A stretch of 37,722 bases of DNA from an uncultured Ruminococcus sp. (GCA_902790475.1 CADASG010000024.1:1-37722); one strand, 5' to 3'; shown: positions 7,637 to 16,686, counted from the first letter of the stretch. The notes: generated by a model not told the origin, from the letters alone. Program-made: numbers and translations.

Positions 7637-8911
7637 TCATCCTTCGTAATATAGTAAGAACGTTATCAAGCCGCGTTCTTCAAAAGCGTAGAGCGAGCAT
7701 TTTTTATTGAGCTGATGATTTTTGTCATTGCGTTTGTTCGATTCCTGTATCCACTTAAAGCCCTCGCCCTCCGAGATCTTCGTTTTGATTTCGTTGAAAT
7801 CAAGCTCGGGGTCAACAACAAAGTCAAAGTAGGTCATCTTTTTCTTTGCCGCGTCGGTCAGCGCGTTCACAATAGCGCTGCTTTTGTCGATAGAGGTCAG
7901 GGTAGGACAGTTCATGCGGAAGTAATTGTAATGTCTTGTGTTGCAAAGCGGAATAAAATGGTTGCGGTAATCGGATTTTTGGGCGCTGCTTTCCGTATCG
8001 CCGTAGAGCGGACTGATCGCGTGATCCCGTTCGATTTCCCTGGCGGTGAGATTGAGATAATAGTAGCGGCGCGAGGCTACGTTTTTGAAAGCCTCGTCAA
8101 CGTTGTCGTTCCACGTCGTGTCAACATGATACCACGCGCCGTCAAGCTGAACGCAGTTCCACGCGTGAGCCGTGCGTGCGATCCTGCCGTCGTCGGTGTT
8201 TTCATGAGCGTAGCCCTCTATGATGGTGCAGTCCACGTTCAGGCGCGTACACAGCAGCTGAAAGGCGCGTGCGTAGCCTTCACAAACGGCTTTGCGCTCG
8301 ACCAGAGCGCCGTAAACGTCCTGCTCGTTGGCGAGTATCCGCTTTTTTTCTTTGTGGATAGCCACGGCGTCCTCGTCGTATTCGCAGTTGTCCACCAGCC
8401 AGTCGTTGATATACAGCTCTTTTTCGTATTCTGTGCCTTTGACGGGAGCTTTGGAGATAATGTCCTTTACGGCTTTGTCGAGCTTTGCTTTCTGAAGCTC
8501 AAGCTCGTCGCCTCTCGTCTTGAACGCAAGCTCGATAGATACGGTCGCGCCCCTGTCGATGTAGGTGTACGCCACGTCGTCCTTGATCCAGAATACCTCG
8601 GGATGGTCGTTTTTGTAGAATTCGAGGATATCGTTGAAATTCTCAAAGACCTTGCCGCCGGGAATGTCAAAGGTAACGCTGACGTCTTCGTTTGCGGCTA
8701 TGTCTATCGAGGCGTAGGCGTCCTGTTCCTCGGCGGTTTTCAGGGAGGTGTAGCCCCTGCCCTGAAACTTGCTCTTGTGCTCGTCCAGCATTTGAGAACG
8801 GCTCGCCTTGTACGACTGATCCGCCTTGTAGTCCTCGACCAGCTTGCTGCAGCCGCCGAAAACCGATAAAAGAAGCAGCGCCGCAGCGGTAAATACTATT
8901 AATTTTTTCAT
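7637..8911 (-). CDS. Transglutaminase-like lipoprotein
   Basis: 424 residues with a lipoprotein signal (FGGC, lipidated C21), so it is exported and membrane-anchored. A transglutaminase-like/papain-fold core at about 165-285 shows the triad C210 (RKAVCEGYARAF), H249 (TAHAWNCV) and D264 (YHVDTTWND). In bacteria this family includes peptidases and cross-linking enzymes; the substrate is unknown here. The region before the core (about 50-150) and the last 130 residues resemble no family I recognise. The start is supported by AGAAAGGAAA upstream. Translation ends 4 bp before pyrK, an odd partner for a surface protein. Confidence 0.85.
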   Translation of the reverse strand: MKKLIVFTAAALLLLSVFGGCSKLVEDYKADQSYKASRSQMLDEHKSKFQGRGYTSLKTAEEQDAYASIDIAANEDVSVTFDIPGGKVFENFNDILEFYKNDHPEVFWIKDDVAYTYIDRGATVSIELAFKTRGDELELQKAKLDKAVKDIISKAPVKGTEYEKELYINDWLVDNCEYDEDAVAIHKEKKRILANEQDVYGALVERKAVCEGYARAFQLLCTRLNVDCTIIEGYAHENTDDGRIARTAHAWNCVQLDGAWYHVDTTWNDNVDEAFKNVASRRYYYLNLTAREIERDHAISPLYGDTESSAQKSDYRNHFIPLCNTRHYNYFRMNCPTLTSIDKSSAIVNALTDAAKKKMTYFDFVVDPELDFNEIKTKISEGEGFKWIQESNKRNDKNHQLNKKCSLYAFEERGLITFLLYYEG

Positions 8912-9308
8912 AGCGCTGTTTCCTTTCTGTTGAGTGTGATTTGATGTAGCATTGCGTTAGGCTTTGAGCGGAAAGCCCCCTTTGTTAAAGGGGGTGGCGC
9001 GCCTTATAGGCGCGACGGGGGATTTACATGGCAGGCGGTTACCTTTACGTTCAGCGTTATTCGATATAGCCTAACGTTGGTTTCCATTAGGAAAAAGCGG
9101 ACGTATGAGAAAGAGCGGCGCAGGAATCCTCAGTCAGCTGCGCTGACAGCTCCTTTACTAAAGGAGCCTTTGGCGCGAACCCTAACGTTGAATTCCGTTA
9201 GGAAAAAGCGGACGTTATAGGAAAAATCGGTGCAGGAATCCTCAGTCAGCTGCGCTGACAGCTCCTTTATTAAAGGAGCCTTTTGGTATGAAGCCTGACG
9301 TGTTGCCT
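8912..9308. repeat. Repeat-filled intergenic region with a 111-bp tandem duplication
   Basis: No gene. From 8971 there is a CCCCCTTTGTTAAAGGGGG hairpin followed by a GGCGCG..CGCGCC hairpin. Positions 9070-9174 and 9181-9285 are two similar copies of one unit: CTAACGTT, then TTAGGAAAAAGCGGACGT, then a CAGCTGCGCTG hairpin, then CTCCTTTAnTAAAGGAG. The second copy ends just after the minus-strand DUF4340 gene and may end its transcript, although no U-run is obvious. Confidence 0.75.
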
Positions 9309-10808
9309 TTATTTTGTCAGTTTCTTAACGTCGTTTATTACCCTTGTGACATCGGCGCTGTAGCAGCTGCTCACAGCCTTGCCGTTGAGCACGGCGGTAT
9401 AATTTTGACCGTCGGCAGGGTAGAACTCCACTGTATCGGAGGAGCCGTCGCTGAAGGTGTAGACGACCTTTAACCCGGGCTTGCCGCTGAAGCTTTTGCT
9501 TGTGAGCTTAGCGGACTTGATAAGCGAGACATCATCATAGAGATTTGTGAAATCACCCACGGGTATCTCCTCGTCGTCGTAGTGTACTGTGGTTTCGGTG
9601 GTGGAGGTCTCGCTGCCCTCGTTGTCGGTCGCAGTGGAAACCTTGGTTTCCAGCGCAAAGTCATAGTCCTTGTCGGCGGTGAACTTTACGCCGGTCAGCG
9701 CCGTCATGGTGGGATTGAGCACATACTCGGACTGCAGTCTTTCGTAGCTGCTGTCAGCCCACGCCACCTTGTCGGCTGAAATGGTGTAGACCAGCTTGCC
9801 GCCGTCCGCCATCAGATATACGGTGCCGCTGCTGTTTGGCTTGGTGCCTGAAAGCTTTACGGTCACGTCGGGATATACTGCGGTGACTTTGGCGTAGGGA
9901 TGATCCAGTCCCACTTTTTTGAGCTGCTCAGCCGAGGGATTCACAAGCTCTACCGTGTCGGCGAGCAGGCCGCGAATGCCGCCCTCGATGTTGCTGCTCT
10001 CGGAAATATTGGCGTATGCCTCCTCGGGCTCGGTGATCTTGTAGGAAGCGCTGTTTTTGCCGTCGTCGTTGGGGACCAGCTTAACTGTTCCGCCGTAGGC
10101 TTCACCCGTAAGGGTAATTGAGGAAGCCGCGCCGTTTTCGTCGTTTTCGGCAGCTTTGTTGATGTTGAGATCCATGAAATCGGTCAGACCCAAATCAAAG
10201 GATTTGACCGCTTCTCCGTCGCAGAGGTACACGGTTTTTTCGGTGCCGAACTGCACATATGTGCCTGCCGACTGCGGCGCGTCGTTGCCCACGGTGAACA
10301 CAGACTTGGTTTTGTCGGTGTAGGTGACCGTGACCGTGGCGCGCGGCTTGTCAAGTCCGTATTCCTCGGGCTTGTCGCCGCTTGCCGAAGCGACCTGAGT
10401 AAATTTCATGCTCGCAGCAGCACTTGCGACTTGGTCGGGGATACCCGATTGCAGGCTGAAATCCTCGTAGCCCTTGAGGGTATAGACCGTCGCCTCGCCC
10501 TTGGGAGTGTTCGCCTCTACATCAAGCGTGCCTTTTTGATTTTCAACGTGAATGCTTTTGATCTGCGCGGGGGTGTATTCGATCAGCGTGCCGTAGCTGT
10601 TGTTTTTGATCTCGCCGTTTGGCTCGGTGGCTACGACCACCTGATGAACGCCGTTTTTGTCGGTGGCTGTCCTGATCTTGGCGCCCTCGTCAAGCGTCGC
10701 GCTGTCGGCGCTTTCGCCTCCCTTGGGCAGGAAGATCAGCAGCAGCATGACGCCGACCAGCAGCGCCGCCGCGATAAGCACGATAATAAGCGTTTTTTTC
10801 TTTTTCAT
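9309..10808 (-). CDS. DUF4340 domain-containing membrane-anchored protein of a Gld-type ABC system
   Basis: 499 residues with one N-terminal membrane segment (about 5-27) and a large extracytoplasmic part matching the DUF4340 pattern (repeated 'YTLxGYEDFSLQ...' / 'YGLDKPRATVTVTYTDKT.' / 'VYLCDGEAV' modules, about 80-330). The ATG at 10808 overlaps the upstream TGA (TGATG) and follows AGGAGG; the longer reading from 10832 would start inside that ribosome site. It is the last gene of a four-gene operon with a GldG-like protein, an ABC-2 permease and an ATPase. The role is unknown; the family is consistently linked to such exporters. Confidence 0.85.
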   Translation of the reverse strand: MKKKKTLIIVLIAAALLVGVMLLLIFLPKGGESADSATLDEGAKIRTATDKNGVHQVVVATEPNGEIKNNSYGTLIEYTPAQIKSIHVENQKGTLDVEANTPKGEATVYTLKGYEDFSLQSGIPDQVASAAASMKFTQVASASGDKPEEYGLDKPRATVTVTYTDKTKSVFTVGNDAPQSAGTYVQFGTEKTVYLCDGEAVKSFDLGLTDFMDLNINKAAENDENGAASSITLTGEAYGGTVKLVPNDDGKNSASYKITEPEEAYANISESSNIEGGIRGLLADTVELVNPSAEQLKKVGLDHPYAKVTAVYPDVTVKLSGTKPNSSGTVYLMADGGKLVYTISADKVAWADSSYERLQSEYVLNPTMTALTGVKFTADKDYDFALETKVSTATDNEGSETSTTETTVHYDDEEIPVGDFTNLYDDVSLIKSAKLTSKSFSGKPGLKVVYTFSDGSSDTVEFYPADGQNYTAVLNGKAVSSCYSADVTRVINDVKKLTK

Positions 10809-12406
10809 CACTTGTTCCTCCTGAGAACCCAAAGCACGATGCCGAGAATGATAACGCCCAGCGGAATGATGATAACGAAGATGACCATTACGAACGCGGT
10901 GGAGGAAACGTCGGTGATGCCTAACTCCGCGTTTTCAAGGGATTTGCCCTCGATGACAACGGTATCGTCGTCCTTTTCTGCGAGGGTGTTAAAGATATTC
11001 ATCAGGTAGCCTGCGTTATTGAAGCTGTTGTACTGCATGAACGCATTGAGCAGCATTCTGTCTGAGCTGAACGTGATGACGCGTGAGGCAGAGTCGCCCT
11101 CGGTCTTTACGCCCTCTGCGGCGATTGCTATCGGGTTGCCGGTGATGGCGCTGTTGTAGTCCCAGTTTTCGTCGTGGTCAACAGGCTCGGTTCCGGCGCG
11201 GTCGGAGGTGTTGAGCAGCGCGGAGGCAGCGGAATCATCTGTGATATCAATGCCGTGAGCGTAGTTTACCACAACGGGGATATTCGGGTTTTTGAGGTTT
11301 TCTACATATTTTTGGTTGTAGTCCGCAATAAAGGTATAGGGGTTCGCGCCCGTTTGCAGATGATTCGGGTCGGTTTCAAAGACAAAGCCGCTGTTGATCT
11401 TCATGCCCCAGCTGTTGAGGAACGAGTTGATGTTGGGGGTGTCCACAGGCTGAGAGCTTGCGACGTAGATCAGGTTTTTGCCGAGCTTGCCGCCGTTGTC
11501 GAGCCATTTTGAGAGCTTCTCGATCTGGCTTGAATCCAAATCCGCTTGGGGAGCGAACAGCACTACGAACAATGCGTCCTTGCTGATCTCGCCGGTTATC
11601 AGAGAGACCTCGTTGACCGTGTAGGCGTTGTCGTTGAGCAGTGCGGTAACGCCCGAGTAATCGCCGGGCTGGTTGTCCTTGATAACGTCAACGACGACCT
11701 TATCTTCGGTGGTGATGTACAGAGCGCCCTTGACTACCGCCTGTTCGATGGTGGTTCCGGTATACTGGTACATGCCCTGAGCGGCGTACTCCTCGTCATA
11801 GGTGAAGCAGTCGTTCAGCGAGAGCGCCTTGTACTGCTCGCCGCATTCGATCACAGCCACGTTCGTGGCGGAGGTCCAGTCGATGTTTTTGTACTTCTTT
11901 GTGAAGTTGGGGTCGGAGGCGGTGTCCTTGTACACCACCTTGAGCTTGCCGTTTGATTCCTGCACCATTTTTTCAAGCAGGTTCTTTGCCTGAACAAAAT
12001 ACTCGCCGTTGTTCTCAAAGGCGGTTTTTGTTGAGAGGATATAGAGCGTAACGTCCTTGTTGAGGTTTTTCATGTACTCCTTGGTGTCGTTCTGCAAAGC
12101 GTAGGCGCTGTTGGAGGTGAAATCAGCCTTTAGGTTGGGGAAGCGGTCTACAAGCAGACCGGCGATGACGTTGAGCACTATAACAGCTGCGATAACGACT
12201 GCGGTGATCGCTGCGGCGACCGTTCCGTGACGCAGGCGGCGGGATTTAAGAGCCTTTTTCACCTTGCCCTGTTTCTTGTCCTTTTTGGGCTCGGGCGTTT
12301 TCTGTTCTTCCGTTGCAGCCTCGGGGGCGGTCTGTTCGTCAGTCACGGTCTCGGGAGCGGTAAGCTCCTCGTTCTGCGCGGAAGTCGTAAATTCCTGATT
12401 TGACAT
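10808..12406 (-). CDS. GldG-like auxiliary protein of ABC-2 transporter
   Basis: 532 residues. A charged, Glu/Thr/Pro-rich cytoplasmic N-terminus (about 1-50) precedes a membrane segment (about 60-85). A long extracytoplasmic domain follows, with the typical post-membrane motif 'DLT.NS.Y.L...TK..LKNL...V.LY' (here FTSNSAYALQNDTKEYMKNL). A C-terminal membrane helix ends in RRNK. This matches the Gldg/ABC_transp_aux family, named after Bacteroidetes gliding genes but widespread in non-motile Clostridia. The start is 12 bp past the permease stop, with AAGGAGGG upstream. Confidence 0.87.
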   Translation of the reverse strand: MSNQEFTTSAQNEELTAPETVTDEQTAPEAATEEQKTPEPKKDKKQGKVKKALKSRRLRHGTVAAAITAVVIAAVIVLNVIAGLLVDRFPNLKADFTSNSAYALQNDTKEYMKNLNKDVTLYILSTKTAFENNGEYFVQAKNLLEKMVQESNGKLKVVYKDTASDPNFTKKYKNIDWTSATNVAVIECGEQYKALSLNDCFTYDEEYAAQGMYQYTGTTIEQAVVKGALYITTEDKVVVDVIKDNQPGDYSGVTALLNDNAYTVNEVSLITGEISKDALFVVLFAPQADLDSSQIEKLSKWLDNGGKLGKNLIYVASSQPVDTPNINSFLNSWGMKINSGFVFETDPNHLQTGANPYTFIADYNQKYVENLKNPNIPVVVNYAHGIDITDDSAASALLNTSDRAGTEPVDHDENWDYNSAITGNPIAIAAEGVKTEGDSASRVITFSSDRMLLNAFMQYNSFNNAGYLMNIFNTLAEKDDDTVVIEGKSLENAELGITDVSSTAFVMVIFVIIIPLGVIILGIVLWVLRRNK

Positions 12407-12418
12407 TTGTATCCCTCC

Positions 12419-13123
12419 TTAGCTCCAGCGTCTTTTTTCCAGAACGCGCACGGTAAAGAACAAAAACAGCGCCGTGACGCTCAGGAAGAATACGATATCA
12501 ACCGGACTGAGCACACCGTAGGTGAAGTTCTGGTAGTAGTTGATAAAGTTGATTTTTTCAAGAACAGCGGTGATCCAGTCAACGTTGATCGCATTTATAA
12601 AGTAGGTCATCATATCGACCAGCAGACCGATAGCCATGCCGGCTACAGCCGCGACTATCATGCTTTCGGTCAGCGAGGAGATAAACACGTTGATCGCGAT
12701 AAACGCGCTGCCCAGCAGCATCAGTCCCACAAAGGTACACAGAATGACCGACCACTGCGGCTGCGCAAAGAACGAGATAACGACCGCGTATACCAAAAAG
12801 ATAACGCTGCACAGCGCAAAAAGCAGAAACGCGCCCAAAAACTTGCCCAGCACGATCTCGGTCAGTCCGGTCGGCGAGGTAAGCAGCGCCTGATCGGTTT
12901 TTTGCCGCTTTTCCTCGGAAAAGGTTTTCATGGTGATGATGGGTATAATGAACATGATGATGTAAAACATGTTGGCGTAAACGTATGAGAGGTTGCTGGA
13001 GTTGCCGCGGAAGCAGTAGAGGTAAAAGAAGAGTCCCGAAAAGAAGAAGTACACGCCCATGACCACGTACGCGGTCGCGGAGCGGAAGTAGGACGAGAGC
13101 TCGCGTTTTAGTATGGCAATCAT
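12419..13123 (-). CDS. ABC-2 type transporter permease (GldF-like)
   Basis: 234 residues with about six hydrophobic helices and the N-terminal cytoplasmic amphipathic start 'MIAILKRELSSYFRSATAY' typical of ABC-2 permeases. It contains the family's 'PIITMKTFSEEKRQKTDQALLTSP' loop after the second helix. Its ATG overlaps the stop of the ATPase gene (ATGA), indicating co-translation. Together with the ATPase it should form the membrane core of the exporter; the cargo is unknown. Confidence 0.9.
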   Translation of the reverse strand: MIAILKRELSSYFRSATAYVVMGVYFFFSGLFFYLYCFRGNSSNLSYVYANMFYIIMFIIPIITMKTFSEEKRQKTDQALLTSPTGLTEIVLGKFLGAFLLFALCSVIFLVYAVVISFFAQPQWSVILCTFVGLMLLGSAFIAINVFISSLTESMIVAAVAGMAIGLLVDMMTYFINAINVDWITAVLEKINFINYYQNFTYGVLSPVDIVFFLSVTALFLFFTVRVLEKRRWS

Positions 13124-14067
13124 TTTTTCTTACCTCCTTTTTCCTTGGTAAGGCGCAGGAACATATCCTCGAGGCTTTCGTTGCCCGACTGCATTTCCAA
13201 AATCGGACAGCTCACGCGCGCCATGGCGCTGAAAACGTCGCGGCGGATATCCGCGCCCTTGTTATAGTCAACGGTGTACTTGCACACATTGTCGCCGCTT
13301 TCGCGTTCTTTTCTCACGCCCGTAACATCGGGGATCTTTTTCAGCTCGGTGATAACGGTCGAGGGCGTGCCCTCTATGAGCAGCGACAGCTTGAGGTTGC
13401 CGGAAAGCGTAGCGGCAAGCTCGTCGGTTTTTGCGTCGGCAACGATTTTGCCGCCGGCTATAACGATCACGCGGTCGCAGATCTCGGACACCTCGGAGAG
13501 CACGTGAGAGGAAAAGATAACGGTGTGCTTTTTGCCTAAGCTGCGGATAAGGCTGCGGATCTCAATGATCTGCTTGGGGTCGAGACCGACCGTGGGCTCG
13601 TCCAAAATCAGCACGGGGGGATTGCCCAGAAGCGCCTGTGCAAAGCCGACGCGCTGCTTGTAGCCCTTGGAGAGGTTTTTGATGATGCGGTCGCCCTTGT
13701 CGGTGATGTGAACCAGCCGCATGACTTCCTCGACGTGCTCCTTTTTAGGCAGCTTTACGCGCTTGAGATCAAACATGAAATCGAGATAGCGCCTCACCGT
13801 CATGTCGATATACAGAGGCGGTATCTCCGGAAGATAGCCGATTTTCATCTTAGCCTGCTTGGGCTCCGATAAAATGTCGTATCCGTCCACCTTTACGGTA
13901 CCGGAGGTGGAAGAAATATAACCCGTTATAATATTCATCGTGGTCGATTTGCCCGCGCCGTTTGGCCCGAGAAAGCCGAGTATCTCGCCCGAATCCGCCT
14001 TGAAGCTGATGTCGTCAACAGCCGTGACGGAGCCGTAGCGTTTGGTGAGAGATGTTACCTCAACCAT
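13120..14067 (-). CDS. ABC transporter ATP-binding protein (GldA/CcmA-like)
   Basis: 315 residues. Walker A GPNGAGKST (34-42), Q-loop region GYLPEIPPLY (about 78-87), signature LSKGYKQR (132-139), Walker B VLILDEPTVGLDP (152-164) and a switch histidine in FSSHVLSEV. A C-terminal extension of about 90 residues is usual for ABC-2 ATPases. The ATG at 14067 sits 8 bp after AAGGAG; an in-frame GTG at 14076 overlaps that site and is less likely. First gene of the exporter operon. Confidence 0.94.
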   Translation of the reverse strand: MVEVTSLTKRYGSVTAVDDISFKADSGEILGFLGPNGAGKSTTMNIITGYISSTSGTVKVDGYDILSEPKQAKMKIGYLPEIPPLYIDMTVRRYLDFMFDLKRVKLPKKEHVEEVMRLVHITDKGDRIIKNLSKGYKQRVGFAQALLGNPPVLILDEPTVGLDPKQIIEIRSLIRSLGKKHTVIFSSHVLSEVSEICDRVIVIAGGKIVADAKTDELAATLSGNLKLSLLIEGTPSTVITELKKIPDVTGVRKERESGDNVCKYTVDYNKGADIRRDVFSAMARVSCPILEMQSGNESLEDMFLRLTKEKGGKKK

Positions 14068-14246
14068 GTGCTTCACTCCTTACAAAGATTGGAATTCCTA
14101 AATATCCATTTATAGATTGTACCACAAGTTTTAGAAATTGTGTAGTATATTTTTTAAAAAATCAGTTCTTTTTCACATTTTTCGCATGATTCACGCTCTT
14201 TTGTAAATGCTATCAGTAAAAGACCAGCAAGAAAGATGTGATATGA

Positions 14247-14600
14247 TTGCAATTTATTAACGCTTTTATCTTCGGCGGACTGATTTGCGCCGTCGGTCAG
14301 CTGCTGATAGACAAGACCGCTCTCACCCCAGCGCGTATCCTCACCGCCTTTGTTATGGCAGGTCTGGTGCTCGGAGCGCTCGGACTGTATGAGCCGGTGC
14401 TGAACGCAGGTCAGGAGGGCGCGGCGATCCCTATCTGCGGCTTCGGCAACCTGATGGCTGAAAGCGTGCATCAGGCGCTGCGCCGCGACGGAGCGCTCGG
14501 CATCCTCACAGGAGGCTTAACGGGCGCAGCGGCAGGTATATCGGCAGCGGTTTTTTTCAGTGTGACAGCCGCCCTGACAGTCCGCTCACGGGATAAGTGA
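14247..14600 (+). CDS. spoVAE: Stage V sporulation protein AE (SpoVAE/SpoVAEb)
   Basis: 117-residue membrane protein matching SpoVAE almost end to end: FINAFIFGGLICAVGQLLIDKT, LTPARILTAFVMAGLVLGALGLYEP, then AAIPICGFGNLMAE and a final GGLTGAAAGISAA helix. In spore formers it belongs to the SpoVA channel that moves dipicolinic acid. The start is probably TTG at 14247, because an in-frame TGA lies directly before it and the nearby ATG (14243) is out of frame; the ribosome site is weak (AGAAAG). The usual neighbours spoVAC and spoVAD are absent here, so this is an isolated copy. It may be expressed, or be a remnant of a dismantled locus. Confidence 0.8.
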   Translation: MQFINAFIFGGLICAVGQLLIDKTALTPARILTAFVMAGLVLGALGLYEPVLNAGQEGAAIPICGFGNLMAESVHQALRRDGALGILTGGLTGAAAGISAAVFFSVTAALTVRSRDK

Positions 14601-15362
14601 TACTGTAACTGCGCAGGGTCGCACCCATGTGTGCGACCGAAGGCGGCGTGCCGCCGCTGTCAGCTCGCGGACTATGGTGCGGCATGATAAGTAATGTCGC
14701 CGTTACGCGAGAAATGCTCATTGTATTTTCTTTTCGGCGCAGATGAGCACAACATTCTGCTCCTATCATCATGCGGACAGGAAAACAACATCGGCGCAGC
14801 GGGCTTGCAATGCAAGCCCCTACAGGTTGAAACGCTAACGTATTGTTGTATCGCAGGGTTATTGCATTTCCAAAACATGTCATTTCAAGCATTTAGCGCG
14901 TTACCTCCATATGTCATTGAAACCGCGGTTCACCTCCAAGGAGATTTCTCCGCGCGTTTTTCAGGTCGCGTACTTAACGTCGGGTGTATTGGTAACGTCG
15001 GTGTTTACGCGAGCCGGAATAGAAATATCGGAAGCTGTGAGGGCAATCGGCGTGCCGCCGCGGTCAGCTCGCGTACTTAATTTCGGGTTCAAAGGTAACC
15101 TCGGCGTTTACGCGAGATAGAATCGTTCTGTAGGAAGCTGTGAGGGCAATGGAAACGACGTTTTTTATCATCGTTTCATTTACTGCGTAGGGTCGCACCC
15201 ATGTGTGCGACCGAAGGTGCTGAACACAACGTTCTGCTTCTATCAACACTCGGACAGGAAACCACGGTTCACCTCCGAGGAGATTTCTCCGCGCGTTCCG
15301 TTTCGCTTCATTTGGTCGAAATGACATCGGGAGGTAAGCTGTAAGATAAAACGGTCGTATAG
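14601..15362. repeat. Composite intergenic hairpin-repeat island I
   Basis: No real gene. It holds two copies of the palindrome GGTCGCAC-N6-GTGCGACC (14617-14638, 15191-15212) and one GGGCTTGC/GCAAGCCC palindrome (14801-14819). It also has two clear copies (14957-15047, 15067-15150) and one decayed copy (about 14660-14712) of the 'GCGTACTTAACGTCGG' module, and two copies of the 'GGTTCACCTCC.AGGAGATTTCTCCGCGCG' module (14919-14960, 15257-15299). Reading frames across it are by-products of the repeats. Confidence 0.85.
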
Positions 15363-15388
15363 AAAAAGGCGGCGCGAACGCCGTCTTT
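15363..15388 (-). terminator. Rho-independent terminator of the nucleotidyltransferase-like gene
   Basis: The stem AAAGACGGCG/CGCCGCCTTT (minus strand, one G-U pair) with a short loop is followed by a U-run (plus-strand AAAAA at 15363). It directly abuts the stop codon. Confidence 0.8.
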
Positions 15389-16596
15389 TATGATTTTTTG
15401 CCGTCTTTATCGGTTTTGTCATGCGGCGTTGACTTGTAATTGAACGCCGCGTCGTCGTCGATACGGAAGGCTTTAACTTTTTTATAATCGCTCAGGATCC
15501 CTTTGGGGTGGGTCAGCAGACCCTTTATGGGACGGTAGATCAGCAGCGCGGGATAAAGCGCTTTGTGGCGGTATACAAACGGGTAGCTCTCCCTGAGGTT
15601 TTCGCCCGAAATAAACACCCTGCCGAGGAGATAGCTGCGCTTTGAGGCAGTGCTGTCGTCGCTGCCGAGGAGCATTTCGGTTTGATGATATTCATTGTGG
15701 TCGGTGATCCCTCCGCTTCCCGAGGCTATAAGGTAGCGAAGCTCGGCTGACTCGTTTTCGGTCAGCGGCTGAGCTGTGAAGGTCTTTTGCGCGAGCGTGC
15801 GGAAGCTGCGCTCGAAATCCGTCAGCTCCAGCTTTTTCAGCTCGGTTTCGAGATGATCGCGGTCGAGCCGCTCCCTGAACCTTCTGTTAAACACGTAAAT
15901 GTCCGCCAAAGCTCGCAGTCCGATGCCGCCCTTTCTGTAATGGTTGAAAATATGAGCCGTTAAATAAACGTAAAAATCCTCGTCGCTCATTCTGCCTGCC
16001 TCGAGCATACTGCCTTCAAGCTGCTGATAGTAACGGGCAAGCTCGGGACAGTCCCGGTCGGAAAACAGGCTGCGGTGCATTTCAAATTCCAGCGTCGGAG
16101 GCTTTGAATAGATGTCGTGATTTGACTCTCCGAATTTATCGCACTCATAGCCGAGCCGCTTCATGATGCCGTTCACAAGGTGCATTTTTTCGCCGTCGCA
16201 AAGTATATCGTTGTCGGTCATCTCGCGCAGATACGACTGCGGATAAAGCGACTTCATGATAATGCCTTTCAGGGGGACGTAACGGATACCCTCTTTGTCG
16301 AACTCTCGAAGGATAATGCCGCGCTCAATGTCGAACAGCGCGATTTTGCGGATCGCTTTCTTTTTTGCCTGATCGAACGGACGTGGAAGCTCCGCGACCT
16401 GTTCGAGCGCGTGAGCAGCCGCTGCGGTCAGCATATGGAACTGCGACAGGCGGTAGAGCTTTCCAAGCTCCATTGCCGCGCAGCGCTTTGCGTCAGGCTT
16501 TTCTTTGTTCAAAACGCAGGACAGCAGGTATATCAGGTCGTTCGCGCTGTTGTCCGCCGCGGCGTTTCGGGCTGCTGCGGCGGGTCTTTTTTTCAT
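15388..16596 (-). CDS. Nucleotidyltransferase family protein (NTP_transf_5-like)
   Basis: 402 residues. The centre carries the family signature: VPLKG (107-111) followed by 'SLYP....REMTDNDIL' with the paired acidic residues D128 and D130, expected to hold the catalytic metal of a nucleotidyltransferase fold. Later helical segments include 'LEFEMHRSLF' and 'HIFNHYRKGGIGLRALADIYVF', also usual for this family. Members occur near polysaccharide loci, and a capsule locus begins 2 kb away, but the substrate is unknown. It starts after AAGGAGG and has its own promoter (16658-16686) and terminator. Confidence 0.8.
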   Translation of the reverse strand: MKKRPAAAARNAAADNSANDLIYLLSCVLNKEKPDAKRCAAMELGKLYRLSQFHMLTAAAAHALEQVAELPRPFDQAKKKAIRKIALFDIERGIILREFDKEGIRYVPLKGIIMKSLYPQSYLREMTDNDILCDGEKMHLVNGIMKRLGYECDKFGESNHDIYSKPPTLEFEMHRSLFSDRDCPELARYYQQLEGSMLEAGRMSDEDFYVYLTAHIFNHYRKGGIGLRALADIYVFNRRFRERLDRDHLETELKKLELTDFERSFRTLAQKTFTAQPLTENESAELRYLIASGSGGITDHNEYHQTEMLLGSDDSTASKRSYLLGRVFISGENLRESYPFVYRHKALYPALLIYRPIKGLLTHPKGILSDYKKVKAFRIDDDAAFNYKSTPHDKTDKDGKKS

Positions 16597-16657
16597 TCGG
16601 CGTCCCTCCTTGACGGTCAGATATGCATTAGGGGATCTCTAATACTCATTTAAAAGC

Positions 16658-16686
16658 AGTATAACATATTCGCGGTAAAAAAGCAA
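16658..16686 (-). promoter_or_regulatory. Promoter for the nucleotidyltransferase-like gene
   Basis: On the minus strand, -35 TTGCTT (16686-16681) and -10 TATACT (16663-16658) are separated by 17 bp. The start would lie about 55 bases before the ATG at 16596. Confidence 0.65.

Noticed and set aside
7715-8869. Plus-strand open frame of 384 codons opposite the transglutaminase-like gene
   Set aside because: The minus-strand protein has a lipobox and a Cys-His-Asp triad; the plus-strand product is low-complexity and unrecognisable.
14694-15080. Open frames inside repeat island I
   Set aside because: They consist wholly of hairpin repeats also found at 22.5 and 37.0 kb and end at the repeat's own TAA.
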